Both the position numbers and the translations under genes were made by a program. Below the pieces are notes generated by a model that saw nothing but the letters and a program-made list of their open reading frames with translations, was not told the DNA's origin and ran no database searches. This document shows, piece after piece, positions 40,135 through 48,481 of a stretch of 64,000 bases of DNA. The DNA comes from Rhodococcoides fascians A25f (GTDB taxonomy: Bacteria > Actinomycetota > Actinomycetes > Mycobacteriales > Mycobacteriaceae). Location: positions 372,001 through 436,000 of the forward strand of contig NZ_CP049744.1 in NCBI RefSeq assembly GCF_000760935.2. The letters run 5' to 3'. Every line of letters starts with the position of its first letter. Within the stretch, counting starts at the first letter, position 1.

Positions 40135-40776
40135 TCACCGCGGGTTGGTCCAGGCCCGCGGAGGCAGTCTCGCCAGACGCATCATGTGCGCAAGTTTCGG
40201 CTTGTTCACGATGGTGGGAAGCACCAACTCCCACATCTGCTGCAGCCGAATGTAGAGATCGGCGCGGCCGGTCAAGATCTCGGACAAAATCTGGACGCCG
40301 GTGAAAGATCCTACGACAAAGGTCGCCAGCGCATCGATATCGGTTTCCTTGACAAGGTCGCCGTCTACTGCAGCTTGGGTCGCAACCTGGCGGATCGCTT
40401 CGATCCAATCACGATATGGCTGTTCGATCGGCCCCTGGATGCTGCCGATCTCCATTGTCAGCCGCATGCCTCCCCGCGTAATAGGTTCCGTGATGAGCTG
40501 TCTTGCCATCTCCTTACTCATCAACACCAGCGACTCGATTGCAGAATCGCTATGGTCAGAGACGACTCGGGCGCCTTCCATTGCAATGTCATGCTGCGCC
40601 GCGATCACCGCATGCGCGAGGTCTTCCTTCGACCTAAAGTGGAAGTACATTGCGCCTTTTGTGACACTGCAGTACTGGAGGATGGTGTTCAAGCTCGCGG
40701 CGTACCCGAACTTCTCGAAGCTTTTCGCTGCTCCCAAAATCACTGCATGTCGAGTGAGCTCAGCACGCTCCTGCAT
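40135..40776 (-). CDS. gblR: TetR-family gamma-butyrolactone receptor (ArpA/ScbR type)
   Basis: A 213-aa repressor. The N-terminal HTH reads ELTRHAVILGAAKSFEKFGY, SVTKGAMYFHFRSKEDLAHAVI, very close to ScbR/ArpA. The C-terminal part GGMRLTMEI, YRDWIEAIRQVATQA and FVGSFTGVQILSEIL matches the ligand-binding domain of butyrolactone receptors, where a conserved Trp follows the helix. ATG 40776 is chosen since the family start MQ-RA occurs there. It should bind the gap before gblE and its own promoter and leave DNA when the signal accumulates. It lies between the convergent gblA and the divergent gblE. Confidence 0.87.
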   Translation of the reverse strand: MQERAELTRHAVILGAAKSFEKFGYAASLNTILQYCSVTKGAMYFHFRSKEDLAHAVIAAQHDIAMEGARVVSDHSDSAIESLVLMSKEMARQLITEPITRGGMRLTMEIGSIQGPIEQPYRDWIEAIRQVATQAAVDGDLVKETDIDALATFVVGSFTGVQILSEILTGRADLYIRLQQMWELVLPTIVNKPKLAHMMRLARLPPRAWTNPR

Positions 40777-40781
40777 CAGGC

Positions 40782-40803
40782 ACATACCTTTCCATTTGTG
40801 TTT
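40782..40803. promoter_or_regulatory. Candidate autoregulatory element (butyrolactone receptor operator)
   Basis: The 22-bp site begins ACATACC and ends TTTGTGTTT; outer half-sites ACATA and TTTGT/TATGT are near-palindromic. ACATACC matches the left half of known ARE sites such as the BarA operator. It is 5 bp upstream of the gblR start codon and about 50 bp from the gblE start, so it could control both genes. Confidence 0.45.
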
Positions 40804-40853
40804 CCGCATTCCGAAAGCGGTTCGATCTCACAAGAAACTGACGGGGGTCCTTC

Positions 40854-41699
40854 GTGTCGAGAACCCGTATGACAACGCTGGTCCTTGGAGCCAACGGATT
40901 TATCGGATCTGCCGTAACCAGGCAATTGACATTATTTGATCGTAACCGGGTAATTGGTTTTGTTCGACATAACCCGTCCGATCGACGGATCGATGGAGTC
41001 CGGTACGTAGTCGGTGACACCTCAGACTTGCCTACTTTACATGCAGCAATGTCGGAGGTGGACAGCGTCATCTGCTGTATATCCTACGTTGGCGGCGACG
41101 AGCAGCGCTGTACAGAGGTGAATGACGTAGGAATTCGTAACGTTGCTTCCGTTGCGTCCGATGTCGGCGTCGAGCGCCTGTTCTATGTCAGCACAGCGTC
41201 CGTGTACGGAACCGGGCCGTTCCGCGACCTGCCTGTCGACGGGGCACCTCTGAAGCCGCACTCGCCTGCCAGCCGCAGTCGGGTAGCGGGAGAGCGTCAT
41301 ATCTTGAACGCCGGGGGCCTTGTTGTCCGCCCTCACCTGGTTTACGGGCCAGGGGACCGATGGTTTATTCCAGGGCTGAGAACGATTATCAGCAAGATTG
41401 ATGCGATTATCGACGAGGGCTCCAGCCTGCTGTCAACGATCCATGTCGAAAGACTTGCGTGCGAAATAGCTGCCCTGTCTGACAGGCTCGAAACTACGTC
41501 CAGCGGCGTGGTGCATCTCAACGAACCGAAGCCACGGTCGGTTCTCGAAATAGTGACCCACGAGTATAGGCAAACGGGGTGGCCAGTGCCGAGACGGTCG
41601 ATCGACCGCTCAACAGCGCTGGTGCGTGCACAGCAGCTGGGTCTGAACCGGCGGCAGATCGACATGATCAGTCTCGACCACTGGTTCAGAAATAGCTGA
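40854..41699 (+). CDS. gblE: NAD-dependent epimerase/reductase of butyrolactone pathway
   Basis: A 281-aa extended short-chain dehydrogenase. N-terminal NAD loop TTLVLGANGFIGSAVTRQL, then DVGVERLFYVSTASVYGTG, with the catalytic Ser-Thr in the STASVYG segment; the usual YxxxK is weak (SPASRSRVAGERH), so the catalytic Tyr appears replaced. Later VVRPHLVYGPGDRWFIPGL. Genes of this type neighbour afsA/scbR pairs and are thought to reduce or tailor the lactone. GTG 40854 has GGGGG 6 nt upstream; ATG 40869 is an alternative. It is divergent from gblR, with an ARE-like site between. Confidence 0.78.
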   Translation: MSRTRMTTLVLGANGFIGSAVTRQLTLFDRNRVIGFVRHNPSDRRIDGVRYVVGDTSDLPTLHAAMSEVDSVICCISYVGGDEQRCTEVNDVGIRNVASVASDVGVERLFYVSTASVYGTGPFRDLPVDGAPLKPHSPASRSRVAGERHILNAGGLVVRPHLVYGPGDRWFIPGLRTIISKIDAIIDEGSSLLSTIHVERLACEIAALSDRLETTSSGVVHLNEPKPRSVLEIVTHEYRQTGWPVPRRSIDRSTALVRAQQLGLNRRQIDMISLDHWFRNS

Positions 41700-42072
41700 A
41701 GTACTGACTCAATCCAGTTCAAATCATCTGAGCTTTTGGATTTCGTCAGAGTAAGGAGTTCACTGTGCACGGCGACTGCACAGGTGCCACGACAACCTCG
41801 AATATTTCGACGGCCAAGTTCCTTCTGTAGGACCAGGACGGCGGAGCCTCCTGACACCGTTGTGAGGAAACAGCTTTGTTGGTACCTATTGCGGCAATCA
41901 GCGTCACGCGAATGGGAAACCCTCGACGGTCATCACCACCCGCCGAGATCGCCGAACAGGCAACCCGCGGCATTCAGCGGCAGGTGCTTCTATGCAGGTG
42001 GTCGACTAGTGTGCGAGCAACGATTCAGTCATCATCGGTCCGTTGCGTGAGAAACGTGGGCAGGCCGCCCCA
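41700..42072 (+). other. 373-bp region between gblE and the response regulator
   Basis: No gene of normal size is convincing here. It holds one short frame with an excellent ribosome site (41765-41830, listed separately) and a second weak frame from TTG 41876 (GAGGAAACAG upstream) that would run past 42072 into the end of the response regulator gene; I do not call that one. The region lies between converging genes. Confidence 0.45.
41765..41830 (+). CDS. Possible 21-aa peptide gene after gblE
   Basis: GTG 41765 is preceded by AAGGAG at 41753-41758 with 6-nt spacing, a near-ideal ribosome site. The frame encodes 21 residues (VHGDCTGATTTSNISTAKFL plus a final Leu), with one Cys and six Thr/Ser. 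No homologue comes to mind. It could be a small product, a leader peptide or chance. It lies 65 bp after gblE on the same strand. Confidence 0.3.
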   Translation: MHGDCTGATTTSNISTAKFLL

Positions 42073-42717
42073 TCAGGTGCGTAGGTAGGCCACCACAGCC
42101 ATCACGCGACGGCTCACACCGGAGGAGTTCGCTATCCCGAGCTTCTCGAATACTGCATTCGTATGCTTCTCCACAGAGCTCACCGAGATGTGCAGATCGG
42201 CTGATATTCGTGCGTTGGTAAGACCTTGCGCCATCAACTCGAGCACATCGCGCTCGCGCGGAGTGAGTCCTTCGAGGGGATTCGATCGGGTCGTGCGCGA
42301 CAACAGCTGCCGTACAACCTCGGGATCGAAGGCAGTCCCGCCGTCGGCAACTCTGGTCAAAGCGTCCAGGAATTCGTCGACCTGGGCGACGCGGTCCTTG
42401 AGCAGATACCCGACTTTACCTCCGGATCCGCTGATCAACTCTGCCGCATAGCGGTTCTCGACGTATTGCGAGAGAACGAGTACCGCCACCTCCGGCCACC
42501 GACCGCGAATGGTCAGTGCCGCCCGCAATCCGTCGTCGCTGTGATCGGGAGGCATGCGGACGTCGGTGACGACGATGTCCGGACGATCCTGTTCCACTGC
42601 CAAAAGGAGCGCGTCGGCGTCACCCACCGACGCGATCACGTTGTGACCTTCGTCGATTAGAAGGCGCACCAGACCCTCACGCAGCAACGCTGAGTCTTCG
42701 GCGACGATTACCCGCAC
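42073..42717 (-). CDS. NarL/FixJ-type response regulator
   Basis: A 214-aa two-component regulator. Receiver domain: VIVAEDSALLREGLVRLL, phospho-acceptor in DIVVTDVRMPP (Asp52), VLVLSQYVENRYAAELI and KDRVAQVDEFLDAL. The C-terminal LuxR-type HTH at ~148-210 has LTPRERDVLELMAQGLTNA and SVSSVEKHTNAVFEKLGI. GTG 42717 is the start because it overlaps the kinase stop by 10 bp and begins the receiver. It pairs with the upstream histidine kinase. Whether it controls the adjacent peptide cluster is unknown. Confidence 0.9.
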   Translation of the reverse strand: MRVIVAEDSALLREGLVRLLIDEGHNVIASVGDADALLLAVEQDRPDIVVTDVRMPPDHSDDGLRAALTIRGRWPEVAVLVLSQYVENRYAAELISGSGGKVGYLLKDRVAQVDEFLDALTRVADGGTAFDPEVVRQLLSRTTRSNPLEGLTPRERDVLELMAQGLTNARISADLHISVSSVEKHTNAVFEKLGIANSSGVSRRVMAVVAYLRT

Positions 42718-43928
42718 GGGACGCTCGCCGTCACAACCGTTGGACCGCCGACCGGACTGTGCACGGTCAAAGTGCCGTCCATGGCAGCGACACGACGGGA
42801 CAGTCCGGACAAGCCGGTGCCGGACGGGTCGGCACCGCCGGGCCCGTCGTCGGTGATGGTCGCCAGTACGCGGTCGAACTTCTGGTGAGTGACGGTGACC
42901 TCCAACAGTTCTGGGCATGCGTGCTTGGCTGCATTGGTCACCGCCTCCGAAATGACGAAATAGACGGCAGTTTCCACAGCGGGACGTAACCTTTCCGTCA
43001 GTTCGTAGGTGAGTCGGACGGGGATGCTCGCCCGTTCGGCCATCGTCTCGATCGCCGTGTGGAGACCGGCCTGATCGAGTGCGATCGGGTACACCCGGTT
43101 GGCGACCTCGCGCAGCTCGCTGATCGCTTCTTGGGATGCGACGTGGGCTTGGGTAAGTAGTTCGTGCACCTTGTCGGGTTTCTCGGCGCGACGTGCGCGG
43201 CCGATGAGCATTCCCAGGGCAACCAGTTGCTGTTGGACACCGTCGTGCAGGTCCCGCTCGATGCGGCGACGTTCGTTATCGATGGCGTCGACAACGTGAT
43301 CGCGGCTGCTCGTCAGCTCGGCAACCCGTTGCTGCAGCAACCGGTCGGACTGCCGTCCGAGCACGTGGATGACGAACCAGCGGTCCAGCGATCCCACCCC
43401 GGCCACGCCGACAACCGCAATGAAGATCAGCAGGATTCCGGGCAGCGACGCTACCGCTACGAGTCGACCATCGACCCGGTCGGAGCTCTCGATCAAGCCC
43501 CAGCTGCCGTTCAGGATCCACGCCGAAACCATCGAGCCGGCCACGACGAGACACAGGGTCAGGAAGAGGACCACGCCTGTTCCGAGTAGCCCGATCATCC
43601 ACCGCCCGCCGAGATACCAGCGACAGCGGCGAGGGGTCAACACATCCGTATAGAGCCGACCGTGGAGGCGGGTAATCCGCTTGAGCTCGAGCCCGGTCAA
43701 CGTCAATGCGGCGTCATCGACTGCGCTCCTGACCGGCACTCCCGGCCGGCCGAGGATGCGCGCCAGCGCGAGAGCGAGTACCGCTACGACGGTGAACAGG
43801 AGGTCCGCGATCGCAGTGAGGCTACCGAGCAGAACCCCGGCCAGTGCCTTCAGCCATCGCCGAAGAAGAGAGCTGATCGAAGTTCGATCTGCCAGGTCGG
43901 GTGGATATACGACATGGTTTATCAGCAC
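42708..43928 (-). CDS. Sensor histidine kinase (HisKA_3 type)
   Basis: A 406-aa membrane kinase of the NarX/DesK class. Hydrophobic segments occur at ~25-60, 109-138 and 155-180. The phospho-accepting His is in RRIERDLHDGVQQQLVAL (His228), followed by LREVANRVYPIALDQAGL. The HATPase part has FVISEAVTNAAKHA and ITDDGPGGADPSGTGLSGL. Only short loops face outside, suggesting it senses something in or at the membrane. It is transcribed with the response regulator and diverges from the DedA gene, sharing a 175-bp control region that includes a GGGGGA/TCCCCC palindrome near 43990. Confidence 0.88.
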   Translation of the reverse strand: MLINHVVYPPDLADRTSISSLLRRWLKALAGVLLGSLTAIADLLFTVVAVLALALARILGRPGVPVRSAVDDAALTLTGLELKRITRLHGRLYTDVLTPRRCRWYLGGRWMIGLLGTGVVLFLTLCLVVAGSMVSAWILNGSWGLIESSDRVDGRLVAVASLPGILLIFIAVVGVAGVGSLDRWFVIHVLGRQSDRLLQQRVAELTSSRDHVVDAIDNERRRIERDLHDGVQQQLVALGMLIGRARRAEKPDKVHELLTQAHVASQEAISELREVANRVYPIALDQAGLHTAIETMAERASIPVRLTYELTERLRPAVETAVYFVISEAVTNAAKHACPELLEVTVTHQKFDRVLATITDDGPGGADPSGTGLSGLSRRVAAMDGTLTVHSPVGGPTVVTASVPCG

Positions 43929-44103
43929 TCGAGCAGCCTAGCCGAGCACTCGGCCCCTGATATTGCGGTAAACCGCAGTGTTTTCGCGGGGGAAGTCCCC
44001 CCATGTTCGACGGTTTTCCTCGATGTCGCTCATTTGGAATGTTCCTAGGGTTTTAAGTGACCTTCCTGACGAGCGACGTCACCGACGAAATAGGGGAATG
44101 ACA

Positions 44104-44787
44104 ATGTCCGACTTACTGATTTCTGCAGCTGCCGAAACCGAGAAGCTCGACGGGCTGGCCGGATGGGCGGTCGGCGTCATGGACGCGCTCGGCGGTCCAG
44201 GCGCAGCCGTCGTTGTCGGTGCCGACAACCTGTTCCCGCCGATCCCCAGCGAACTCGTTCTGCCCCTTGCCGGCTTCTCGGCAAGTCAGGGAGTCTTCTC
44301 CTTCGGTGCCGCCCTCTTCTGGACGACGCTCGGCTCGGTCCTGGGCGCAATCATCGTCTACGCGGTCGGCGCGCTCATCGGACGCGAGCGCACGCGCGCC
44401 TTGGTGGTACGCATCCCACTCATCAAGGCCACCGACTTCGACCGAACGGAGGCCTGGTTCGCCAAGCACGGCTCCAAGGCAGTATTTCTCGGCCGTATGG
44501 TCCCGCTCTTTCGCAGCTTCATATCCCTGCCCGCCGGAATCGAGCGAATGGGAATGGTGAAATTTCTCGTACTCACCACGCTCGGCAGCCTGATCTGGAA
44601 CACCATATTCGTCACCGCAGGATACCAACTCGGTGAGAACTGGCACCTGGTCGACGGATATGCCGAAATCCTGCAGAAAATCGTCATCGTGACGGTCGCC
44701 ATTGCCTTCTTTGTATTCGTGGCACTGCGGTTGCGGTCCCGCAGCCAGGCCGGCAAGAGCGATCATGCAGGACACCGAGCAGTGTGA
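44104..44787 (+). CDS. DedA family membrane protein
   Basis: A 227-aa protein of the DedA/SNARE-associated family, now linked to undecaprenyl-phosphate or phospholipid flipping. Motifs: DNLFPPIPSELVLPLAGF, the amphipathic FDRTEAWFAKHGSKAVFLGRMVPLFRSFISLPAGI region (given by position ~115-150) and the Gly/Pro re-entrant loops. ATG 44104 has AGGGGA 8 nt upstream; ATG 44098 is also possible. It is divergent from the kinase gene. This may be a membrane-stress response gene controlled by the neighbouring two-component system, which would suit a cluster for a lipid-targeting peptide, but that is inference. Confidence 0.85.
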   Translation: MSDLLISAAAETEKLDGLAGWAVGVMDALGGPGAAVVVGADNLFPPIPSELVLPLAGFSASQGVFSFGAALFWTTLGSVLGAIIVYAVGALIGRERTRALVVRIPLIKATDFDRTEAWFAKHGSKAVFLGRMVPLFRSFISLPAGIERMGMVKFLVLTTLGSLIWNTIFVTAGYQLGENWHLVDGYAEILQKIVIVTVAIAFFVFVALRLRSRSQAGKSDHAGHRAV

Positions 44788-45298
44788 CACTGGATCGGCC
44801 GGGAAATAGGACGGCAGAGCGAGGCGCGAATCCTCGCTCTGCCGTCCTCGCCCTGTGCGCGGCAAGTACGTTGTCACCTCGAGTGGACCCGTCGACCCTC
44901 CCTTCGGCGATGTGTCACACGACGATTGGCTTCGGCGATGTGTCACACGACGATTGGTACGGCGCAACCGACTGGGCCCTGCGCCCGGTCGTGCCCGCCT
45001 CCGCATTTCGGAACGATTGTCTTCTAACAGAAGCACTAGATATCCACTTCTGTCGGAGTGAGTCGAAGGCCTGGTCGTGAGCCTCCGGTCATCCCACCTG
45101 CGATGCGCTGATCTGCGATGACAGGGCCGATGGCTTGCTTCAGCGGGTGGAAGGCAACACGTTCGCGTCTGATTCCGGCACCTTGACGATCACAAAAGCT
45201 TCCATAGATCCTCTCATCGGAAGCATCGTGGCCGTCGAATTCGTGTCAACGACGGTGACAGCGCTACCTAATCCGGAAGAAGGGTAGTCAATTCGTCG
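44788..45298 (+). other. 511-bp intergenic region before the peptide cluster
   Basis: No coding gene is supported. It holds a 28-bp tandem duplication at 44903-44957 and, further on, the presumed promoter of the first synthetase gene. The synthetase that follows lacks the front half of its condensation domain, but I see no remnant of that half here. Confidence 0.4.
44903..44957 (+). repeat. Tandem direct repeat, two copies of a 28-bp unit
   Basis: Two adjacent copies beginning TTCGGCGATGTGTCACACGA, identical over 27 bp (44903-44929 and 44931-44957). Each copy contains the palindrome TGTGTCACACGA core (TGTG/CACA). It could be a paired protein-binding site upstream of the synthetase operon. 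Confidence 0.65.
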
Positions 45299-48200
45299 AT
45301 GGACGCATTCACTGATTCCAAGGCCGGTCCGACCATGGGGGTCGGCACCAAGGTGCCGCGTTGGACCCAACCGGGGCTAGCGGCACAGGAGGGATTCGGC
45401 GCGATCACGGCGTCGACCTCAATGACGACTCGCACCCGGATCGAGGACTTGGCGTGCCGATGTGGGGTGGGCCTTCCTGAGGTGCTTCGTGCGGTCGCCC
45501 TCGTCGTGATCCGGTCGGTGACGGGGGATCCGGACCTTGTGGTCGGCGTGCCGGGTGGGTCGCTGAGGGTTGGGGTGGTCGGCAGCTGGGCCGAGGTCGT
45601 TTCGGTCACCGCCGAATCCGCTATCGGGCCCGTGCTGGACGCGGAGATCTTGCTCGACGATCGCGTTGATCAGATGGATCACAATGCCTCCAGTGCTGTG
45701 CTCGTCATCAGCCCTCGGATTACCGCAGCAGAGGTCACATGGGTGGTCCGACACCGTCGCGACACCATCGACTCGGCGTACGCCGCTCGGTTGGGCGGGT
45801 ACCTCGTCCAGGCGCTCGAGTGCGCATGTGCGGACGGTGATGCATTACATGATTCACGCAGTCTCCTCAGTGAGCCGGAGGTGCTCCAACACGTCCACGG
45901 ACTTGCAGGTGCGTGGGAGCCGATCGGCGAGACGATGTTTCCCGACCTGTTCGCGCAACGCGTGCACGAGCACCCTGACCGGACGGCAGTGAGCCACGGG
46001 ACGCGCACTTGGAGCTACCGCGAACTCGACGAACACTCCCGCCTCGTCGCCGCCGAACTAGGCAAGCTGCCGCCCGAGGGCGTAGTCGGCGTGGTGCTCG
46101 AACGCGGCCTTGACTGGGCGGCGGCGACGCTTGCGGTGCTGCGGGCTGGTGGCGTCTATCTGCCTATCCGTCCGGAGTTCCCCACCGAGCGAATCCGCGC
46201 CCAGCTGGCGAAGGCACGCGCGACAGCGGTTATTGCCGCATCCGCTGATAGCGGCAATCTTGACCTCGCGCTGGCGTCGTTGCAGGACCCGCCACGGGTG
46301 GTGTTGGTCGACCGCCCCGTCGTTAGCAGTACGACCGGGTTCGAACCCACCCCGAGGGTCTCCCCGGACCAGCTCGCATACGTGTATTTCACCTCGGGCT
46401 CGACTGGGTCTCCCAAGGGAGCAATGTGTGAGCACGGCACGATGCTGAACCACCTGTGGGCCAAGGTCGACGACCTTGGACTCGGTCCGGGTGTTGCAGT
46501 GGCGCAGACTGCGTCCCAAAGCTTCGACATCTCGCTGTGGCAGTTGATAGGTCCGTTGCTGACCGGTGGCGAGGTCCGCATCGTCGACACTCACCTCCTG
46601 CTCGACGTGTCGGAGTTCCTTGACGAGCTTGCTGAGCACAGGATCCAGGTCATACAGCTGGTGCCCAGCTACTTCGAAGTTTTTCTAGGCGAGCTCGAGC
46701 GCCGCCCCCGCGACCTCGGTCGGCTGCGGATGCTCTCCATCACCGGCGAGGCTCTACGGATGGATCTGGTCCGCCGGTGGTTCGCGATCCATCCCGGGGT
46801 GACATTGGTGAACGCCTACGGTGCCACAGAGGTAGGCGACGACACTATGCATGAGGTGCTTACCGGTGTACCGGCTCGGGACTTCGTCTGCGTCGGGCGT
46901 TCGCTTCGAAACGTGCACACTTACGTGGTTGACGAGGGGCTCCGGTTGGTACCGCTGGGTAGCCCGGGTGAGATCGTCTTCTCCGGCGTGTCCGTTGGTC
47001 GCGGCTACCTCAACGACGAGACACGTTCTCGCGCTGCGTTCGTCGATGACCCTCACCGTCCCGGCAACCGGCTCTATCGCACAGGCGACTTCGGCCGTTG
47101 GCTGCCCGAGGGGCGCATCGAGTATCTCGGACGCCGCGATGAGCAGGTCAAGATGCGCGGGTTCCGCGTGGAGATCGGCGAGGTGGAGTCGAAGCTGATG
47201 GTGCTGCCGGGAGTTGTCGATGGTGCCGTCGTGGTGGTCGGGGACGGTGAGAACCGTTCGCTCGTCGGCTTCTACACCGGTCCCGAAGAGCTGAGCGAAA
47301 ACGTCGTTCGTCAGGGGCTCGCCGCAACCCTGCCTGACTACATGGTCCCAAGCACTTGTCACAGGCTAGACGCGTTGCCGCTCTCGGAGAACGGAAAGGT
47401 AGATCGACAGACGCTGCGAAGACTGGTGGCCACCCTGCAGAGCGCAGGCGTCGGTTACGCCGCGCTGCGTACATCGACCGAGCGACTGCTCGCCACCGCT
47501 TGGGCGGAGGTACTCAACCTCCCCGTTGATCGAATCGGTGCCGACGACCGCTTTTACCAACTCGGAGGTACCTCTCTAGCCGCAGTTCGGCTGATCGTCC
47601 GGCTGGATCGGCGACTTTCATTGCGCGATATCGCAGAGGACCCGACGTTGCGCGAGCTCGCCGACGTGCTTGACGACGACGGCGAGGGTCGCCACCGCGA
47701 GGACACAAAGCTGCTCCATCGGCTCGGGACAACCAGGGGTGGCGAAATCACGCTGGTGTGCTTTCCCTACGCAGGCGGAAACGCTGTCAATTTTCAAGCT
47801 CTGGCCGAGTACCTCGACGGCCACGACATCACGGTATTCGGGGTCGAGCTGCCCGGCCATGACCTAGGTCATCCTGGAGAGAAATTCGCCGACGTAGGCG
47901 AAGTCGCAACGGCTCTCGGTGCCGAGATCGCGGCCCACTGCCCCGGTCCGATCGCATTCTGGGGGCAGGGCACAGGCTCGGCGTACGCATTCGAGACGGC
48001 CCGCCTGTTGGAGGCGGACGGTGTTCCGGTGTCGGCGGTATTTCTCGGAGCGGCACGGCTCGACGAGAGCATCTTGCGTGCGGACATAGCTGAAGTCTCA
48101 AGCCGGTCCAACCTGGAAATCACTACGTCGTTGCGGGACAACAGCTCTTACGTCGAACTCGATGATCTCAAACATGAGCGTGCGGAACTCGTCGGCTCCG

Positions 48201-48481
48201 CGTATCGCCACGATGTGGTCTGCGCCGGTTCATACCTGCTCGAGATGGTCGCGGCCTCTTCGGCGTATCGAATAGAGGCTGTTCTGCACATCATCGACGC
48301 CGCCGACGATCCGCAGGGCGGGCGCAGCGCGCGCACCAACTGGACGGCGTTGGCATCGCGCGTCGAGCAGCACACTGTCGACAGGGGCGGGCCACACTTC
48401 GTTCGCACGGTCCCGGACGCGGTCGCCCACTACGTTGCAACTGTGCTGACGGCAGCCGCCACCGCGGGCTCGGTCGCCTGA
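45299..48481 (+). CDS. Nonribosomal peptide synthetase, partial C-A-PCP-TE-like
   Basis: A 1060-aa protein. Residues 1-~200 match only the C-terminal half of a condensation domain (EVLRAVALVVIRSVTGDPDLVVG, LLSEPEVLQ); the HHxxxDG half is absent. The A domain spans ~205-700 with YFTSGSTGSPKGAMCEHG, FDISLWQL, NAYGATEVGDDT, YRTGDFGRW and the Lys in LSENGKVDR. By hand the ten-residue specificity code is D-I-W-Q-S-T-A-D-D-K; paired Asp suggests a cationic amino acid, but I cannot assign it. The carrier serine is in LGGTSLAAVR (Ser759). The C-terminal ~250 residues are TE-like (VCFPYAGGNAVNFQ), but the nucleophile motif reads GQGTG with Gly891 where Ser is expected. The stop overlaps the next ATG by 1 bp. 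Confidence 0.88.
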   Translation: MDAFTDSKAGPTMGVGTKVPRWTQPGLAAQEGFGAITASTSMTTRTRIEDLACRCGVGLPEVLRAVALVVIRSVTGDPDLVVGVPGGSLRVGVVGSWAEVVSVTAESAIGPVLDAEILLDDRVDQMDHNASSAVLVISPRITAAEVTWVVRHRRDTIDSAYAARLGGYLVQALECACADGDALHDSRSLLSEPEVLQHVHGLAGAWEPIGETMFPDLFAQRVHEHPDRTAVSHGTRTWSYRELDEHSRLVAAELGKLPPEGVVGVVLERGLDWAAATLAVLRAGGVYLPIRPEFPTERIRAQLAKARATAVIAASADSGNLDLALASLQDPPRVVLVDRPVVSSTTGFEPTPRVSPDQLAYVYFTSGSTGSPKGAMCEHGTMLNHLWAKVDDLGLGPGVAVAQTASQSFDISLWQLIGPLLTGGEVRIVDTHLLLDVSEFLDELAEHRIQVIQLVPSYFEVFLGELERRPRDLGRLRMLSITGEALRMDLVRRWFAIHPGVTLVNAYGATEVGDDTMHEVLTGVPARDFVCVGRSLRNVHTYVVDEGLRLVPLGSPGEIVFSGVSVGRGYLNDETRSRAAFVDDPHRPGNRLYRTGDFGRWLPEGRIEYLGRRDEQVKMRGFRVEIGEVESKLMVLPGVVDGAVVVVGDGENRSLVGFYTGPEELSENVVRQGLAATLPDYMVPSTCHRLDALPLSENGKVDRQTLRRLVATLQSAGVGYAALRTSTERLLATAWAEVLNLPVDRIGADDRFYQLGGTSLAAVRLIVRLDRRLSLRDIAEDPTLRELADVLDDDGEGRHREDTKLLHRLGTTRGGEITLVCFPYAGGNAVNFQALAEYLDGHDITVFGVELPGHDLGHPGEKFADVGEVATALGAEIAAHCPGPIAFWGQGTGSAYAFETARLLEADGVPVSAVFLGAARLDESILRADIAEVSSRSNLEITTSLRDNSSYVELDDLKHERAELVGSAYRHDVVCAGSYLLEMVAASSAYRIEAVLHIIDAADDPQGGRSARTNWTALASRVEQHTVDRGGPHFVRTVPDAVAHYVATVLTAAATAGSVA

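Noticed and set aside
41876..42088. 70-codon frame from TTG 41876
   Set aside because: It has a fair ribosome site but no recognisable product and runs into the converging response regulator gene.
44903..44957. CRISPR array
   Set aside because: Only two directly adjacent copies with no spacer; a simple tandem duplication.
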